This document shows, piece by piece, positions 13,008 to 14,543 of a stretch of 14,543 nucleotides of DNA (its first letter is position 1; each line of letters starts with the position of its first letter). A model generated the notes under the pieces. The model had not been told where the DNA came from. It made no database searches and was given only the letters and a program-made list of their open reading frames with translations. Source of the stretch: Methanosarcinales archaeon (lineage in GTDB: Archaea > Halobacteriota > Methanosarcinia > Methanotrichales > Methanotrichaceae); NCBI GenBank assembly GCA_013415595.1, contig JAAEEW010000233.1, positions 1 to 14,543 of the forward strand, written 5' to 3'. The position numbers and the translations under genes were made by a program.

Positions 13008-13721
13008 ATGGAAGAATCCACCGCTCATAGCCCCCTGTGGCATTACGACGAAAGACGGCAGATAGGCACCGATTACAGCTCACAGCAGGAGATCGAGGCC
13101 TACGATCTGCGCATGCAGCAAATTCGCGATGTGCCCTCAGAGATCCGGGAGGTCCTGGACCTGCTGGACCTCCAGCCGGACCACACCCTGCTGGAGCTGG
13201 GGTGCGGCACCGCAGAGTTCTCCCTGGCCGCCGCCGGACACTGCTCCAGAGTCATCGCCGCCGACATCTCCGGGCCCATGCTGGAGTACGCCAGGAATAA
13301 GGCACAGGCCAGGGGTGTGCAGAACGTGGAGTTCGTCCAGGCCGGCTTTCTGACCTACCGGCACCAGGGCCGGCCCCTGGAGGCCGTGGTCAGCCAACTG
13401 GCCCTGCACCACCTGCCCGACTTCTGGAAGCAGGTGGCCCTGAACCGCATCTTCGATATGCTGAAGGAGGGGGGCCAGTTTTACCTGCGTGACGTCGTCT
13501 ACTCCTTCCCGGTGCGCAACTACGGCCAGTTCTTCCAGGAGTTCTTGAACTCCATGTCCAGAGAGGGCCAGCCGCCCCAGGACATCGTGCGCCACATCCG
13601 GGACGAGTACTCCACGCAGCACTGGGTGCTGGAAGGGATGATGGCCCGGGCGGGATTTCTCATCGACCAGGTGGATCACAAGAACGGCTTCATCGCCACC
13701 TATCACTGCACCAGGGTATGA
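13008..13721 (+). CDS. Class I SAM-dependent methyltransferase
   Basis: A 237-residue cytoplasmic methyltransferase with a Rossmann-like SAM site: motif I LLELGCGTAEFSL (61-73), the acidic strand end IAADIS (83-88), motif around ALHHLPDFW (132-140), then LKEGGQFYLRDVV (152-164). This order fits the Methyltransf_11/25-type superfamily, which acts on small molecules, quinones, lipids or proteins; the substrate cannot be read from the sequence. About 55 N-terminal residues precede the fold and a helical stretch (169-212) forms a likely substrate lid. No membrane span is present. The ATG at 13008 has only a weak AGGGC ahead of it; a TATA-like CATAAACC at 12971-12978 would give a leader of about 10 nt. 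It is divergent from the UspA-like gene. Confidence 0.88.
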   Translation: MEESTAHSPLWHYDERRQIGTDYSSQQEIEAYDLRMQQIRDVPSEIREVLDLLDLQPDHTLLELGCGTAEFSLAAAGHCSRVIAADISGPMLEYARNKAQARGVQNVEFVQAGFLTYRHQGRPLEAVVSQLALHHLPDFWKQVALNRIFDMLKEGGQFYLRDVVYSFPVRNYGQFFQEFLNSMSREGQPPQDIVRHIRDEYSTQHWVLEGMMARAGFLIDQVDHKNGFIATYHCTRV

Positions 13722-13761
13722 TTTCCCAGGGCCCCGGGATAAATATGCCCGGAACGATCGG

Positions 13762-13863
13762 CTAGAGCGATTTGAGCCACAGATAGCGAAGCGCCAGCCA
13801 GACGGCTGCGAGGAGCACCCAGAACACGATAATCAAAGCCAGCCTGGCCCTTCCAGCGTCCAT
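13762..13863 (-). CDS. Small single-span membrane protein, 33 aa
   Basis: A 33-codon minus-strand gene, ATG at 13863 to TAG at 13762. The product begins MDAGRARLAL, continues as one hydrophobic tryptophan-rich helix (about residues 8-30) and ends KSL. The two arginines before the helix predict N-in orientation. There is no Shine-Dalgarno, but a TATA-like CTATAATTT (complement of about 13889-13897) would start transcription roughly 10 bp ahead of the ATG, as for a leaderless or near-leaderless gene. It is divergent from the DUF4870 gene and shares its upstream region, so the two membrane proteins may be co-regulated. I do not recognise a family; chance hydrophobicity cannot be excluded. Confidence 0.5.
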   Translation of the reverse strand: MDAGRARLALIIVFWVLLAAVWLALRYLWLKSL

Positions 13864-13880
13864 GGTAGAAACAATTGGTC

Positions 13881-13918
13881 CCGGAAACAAATTATAGGTT
13901 TCCGTGTATAGGTTTCCG
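13881..13918. repeat. Three copies of CGGAAAC/GTTTCCG between divergent genes
   Basis: CGGAAAC at 13882-13888 is inverted relative to GTTTCCG at 13898-13904 and again at 13912-13918. The two direct copies extend to an exact 12-bp repeat, TATAGGTTTCCG, at 13893-13904 and 13907-13918 (period 14). The cluster overlaps the likely TATA box of the small minus-strand gene and abuts the promoter of the DUF4870 gene, as expected for a shared operator. Confidence 0.65.
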
Positions 13919-13933
13919 GCAAAAGCTTATACC
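13919..13933 (+). promoter_or_regulatory. Promoter of the DUF4870 gene
   Basis: GCAAAAGCTTATACC contains the same AAAAGCTTAT core found ahead of the Ig-like gene. Initiation near 13951 gives a leader of about 10 nt, consistent with the lack of a ribosome site before the ATG at 13961. Confidence 0.55.
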
Positions 13934-13960
13934 TCTTGACGGATCAACATCTGGCATTAG

Positions 13961-14389
13961 ATGATCGAAGCGAACAATCAGGCGAGAAACTGGGCGGTGG
14001 CCTGCCACCTTAGCGCCCTGGTCTTGCTCCTCGGAATCCCGTTTGGAAACGTTCTGGGGCCTCTGGTGGTCTGGCTCCTCAAGAAGAACGATTATCCCTT
14101 TGTAGACCAGCACGGGAAGGAAGCCCTGAACTTTCAGGCGTCCATCACCCTGTACTGGATGGTCCTGGGAGTGCTGGCCTTCCTGATGCTGATGATATCG
14201 CCCTTCTCCTGGCCGTGGCACCACAATGCCTTCGATTTCTGGATGCCCATGGGAGTGGCCATGTTCTTCCCCATGGGCCTTCTGATGGTATTGCTGGGAC
14301 TGGTGGACATACTGCTGGTGGTCATGGCGGCGGTGAAGGCCAGCGATGGCCAGGCCTACCGGTATCCCTTCTCCATCAGGTTCATTTGA
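13961..14389 (+). CDS. DUF4870 domain multi-pass membrane protein
   Basis: A 142-residue integral membrane protein. The pattern is that of DUF4870 (Tic20-like): N-terminal ARNWAVACHLSAL, GNVLGPLVVWLLKK (about 29-42), FVDQHGKEALNFQ (47-59), and a C-terminal YRYPFSIRFI. Hydrophobic helices lie at about 13-40, 62-80 and 93-125; the last is long enough to be two. Members are small membrane proteins of unknown function, widely present in prokaryotes and often next to other envelope genes. The ATG at 13961 has no Shine-Dalgarno and appears to be expressed from a short-leader transcript. It shares a motif-rich upstream region with the 33-aa membrane protein. Confidence 0.9.
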   Translation: MIEANNQARNWAVACHLSALVLLLGIPFGNVLGPLVVWLLKKNDYPFVDQHGKEALNFQASITLYWMVLGVLAFLMLMISPFSWPWHHNAFDFWMPMGVAMFFPMGLLMVLLGLVDILLVVMAAVKASDGQAYRYPFSIRFI

Positions 14390-14425
14390 TCCTAAAAGGC
14401 CCTGGTGCTGGGGAAAAGAGCGATT

Positions 14426-14445
14426 CGGCAGGCGACGGCCTGCCG
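14426..14445 (+). terminator. Hairpin after the DUF4870 gene
   Basis: CGGCAGGC at 14426-14433 pairs perfectly with GCCTGCCG at 14438-14445 around a GACG loop, 37 bp past the stop. No T-run follows directly; AT-rich DNA begins only at about 14491, so this is a possible terminator or 3'-end stabiliser. Confidence 0.4.
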
Positions 14446-14543
14446 CTATGCAAACCTGTTCCTTCATGAAGGGATCTTTGGCCGCAGGCAGTTAAAATTT
14501 TTATCATATTTAATCCATTACTTTTGCTTTTATACCCCGTAGC

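Overview
The window looks like a GC-rich chromosomal segment from a methanogenic euryarchaeon. The evidence is an archaeal Hef (XPF/FANCM-type) helicase-nuclease, BRE/TATA-like promoters with short leaders, several TTG starts, a CxxC-x17-CxxC mini-protein, a DUF4870 membrane protein, an Ig-like membrane-anchored protein and a secreted protein of a type I associate with Methanothrix/Methanosaeta relatives. The genus is inferred from recall of these families, not from a search.

Layout. Positions 1-858 are AT-rich: one unrecognised coiled-coil-like gene (15-410), then about 450 bp without a convincing gene. This block ends at the 3' end of a minus-strand tRNA-Leu(CAA) gene (859-942). A 50-residue zinc-finger-like protein (1055-1207, minus) is divergent from a tight cluster purL-purQ-purS-hef (1342-7456). 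The three pur genes overlap by 4 bp (ATGA) and hef follows after 27 bp. PurL, PurQ and PurS together make FGAM synthase (de novo purine synthesis). PurS here is an internal tandem duplication, twice the normal length.

The 450 bp after hef hold a degenerate short-period repeat and then a strong TATA element for a membrane-anchored protein of unknown function (7907-8530). On the minus strand lies a secreted protein (8860-9591) with a clear promoter, Shine-Dalgarno and terminator. An AT-rich spacer follows, then the unlisted 58-aa CxxC-x17-CxxC gene (10102-10278) with a long, partly structured leader and a clear hairpin/T-tract terminator. Next are a CbiK-type cobaltochelatase (10638-11483, corrinoid synthesis) and a small Ig-like membrane-anchored protein (11564-11914).

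The last part has two divergent pairs. One is a UspA-like protein (12053-12865, minus) and a class I SAM methyltransferase (13008-13721, plus), with an 11-bp direct repeat between them. The other is a 33-aa single-span membrane protein (13762-13863, minus) and a DUF4870 membrane protein (13961-14389, plus), with three copies of a CGGAAAC/GTTTCCG motif between them. No CRISPR array, transposase or rRNA was seen. Most of the window is housekeeping plus lineage-specific small and envelope proteins. The best leads are the tandem PurS, the repeated motif between the two small membrane-protein genes, and the very short genes.
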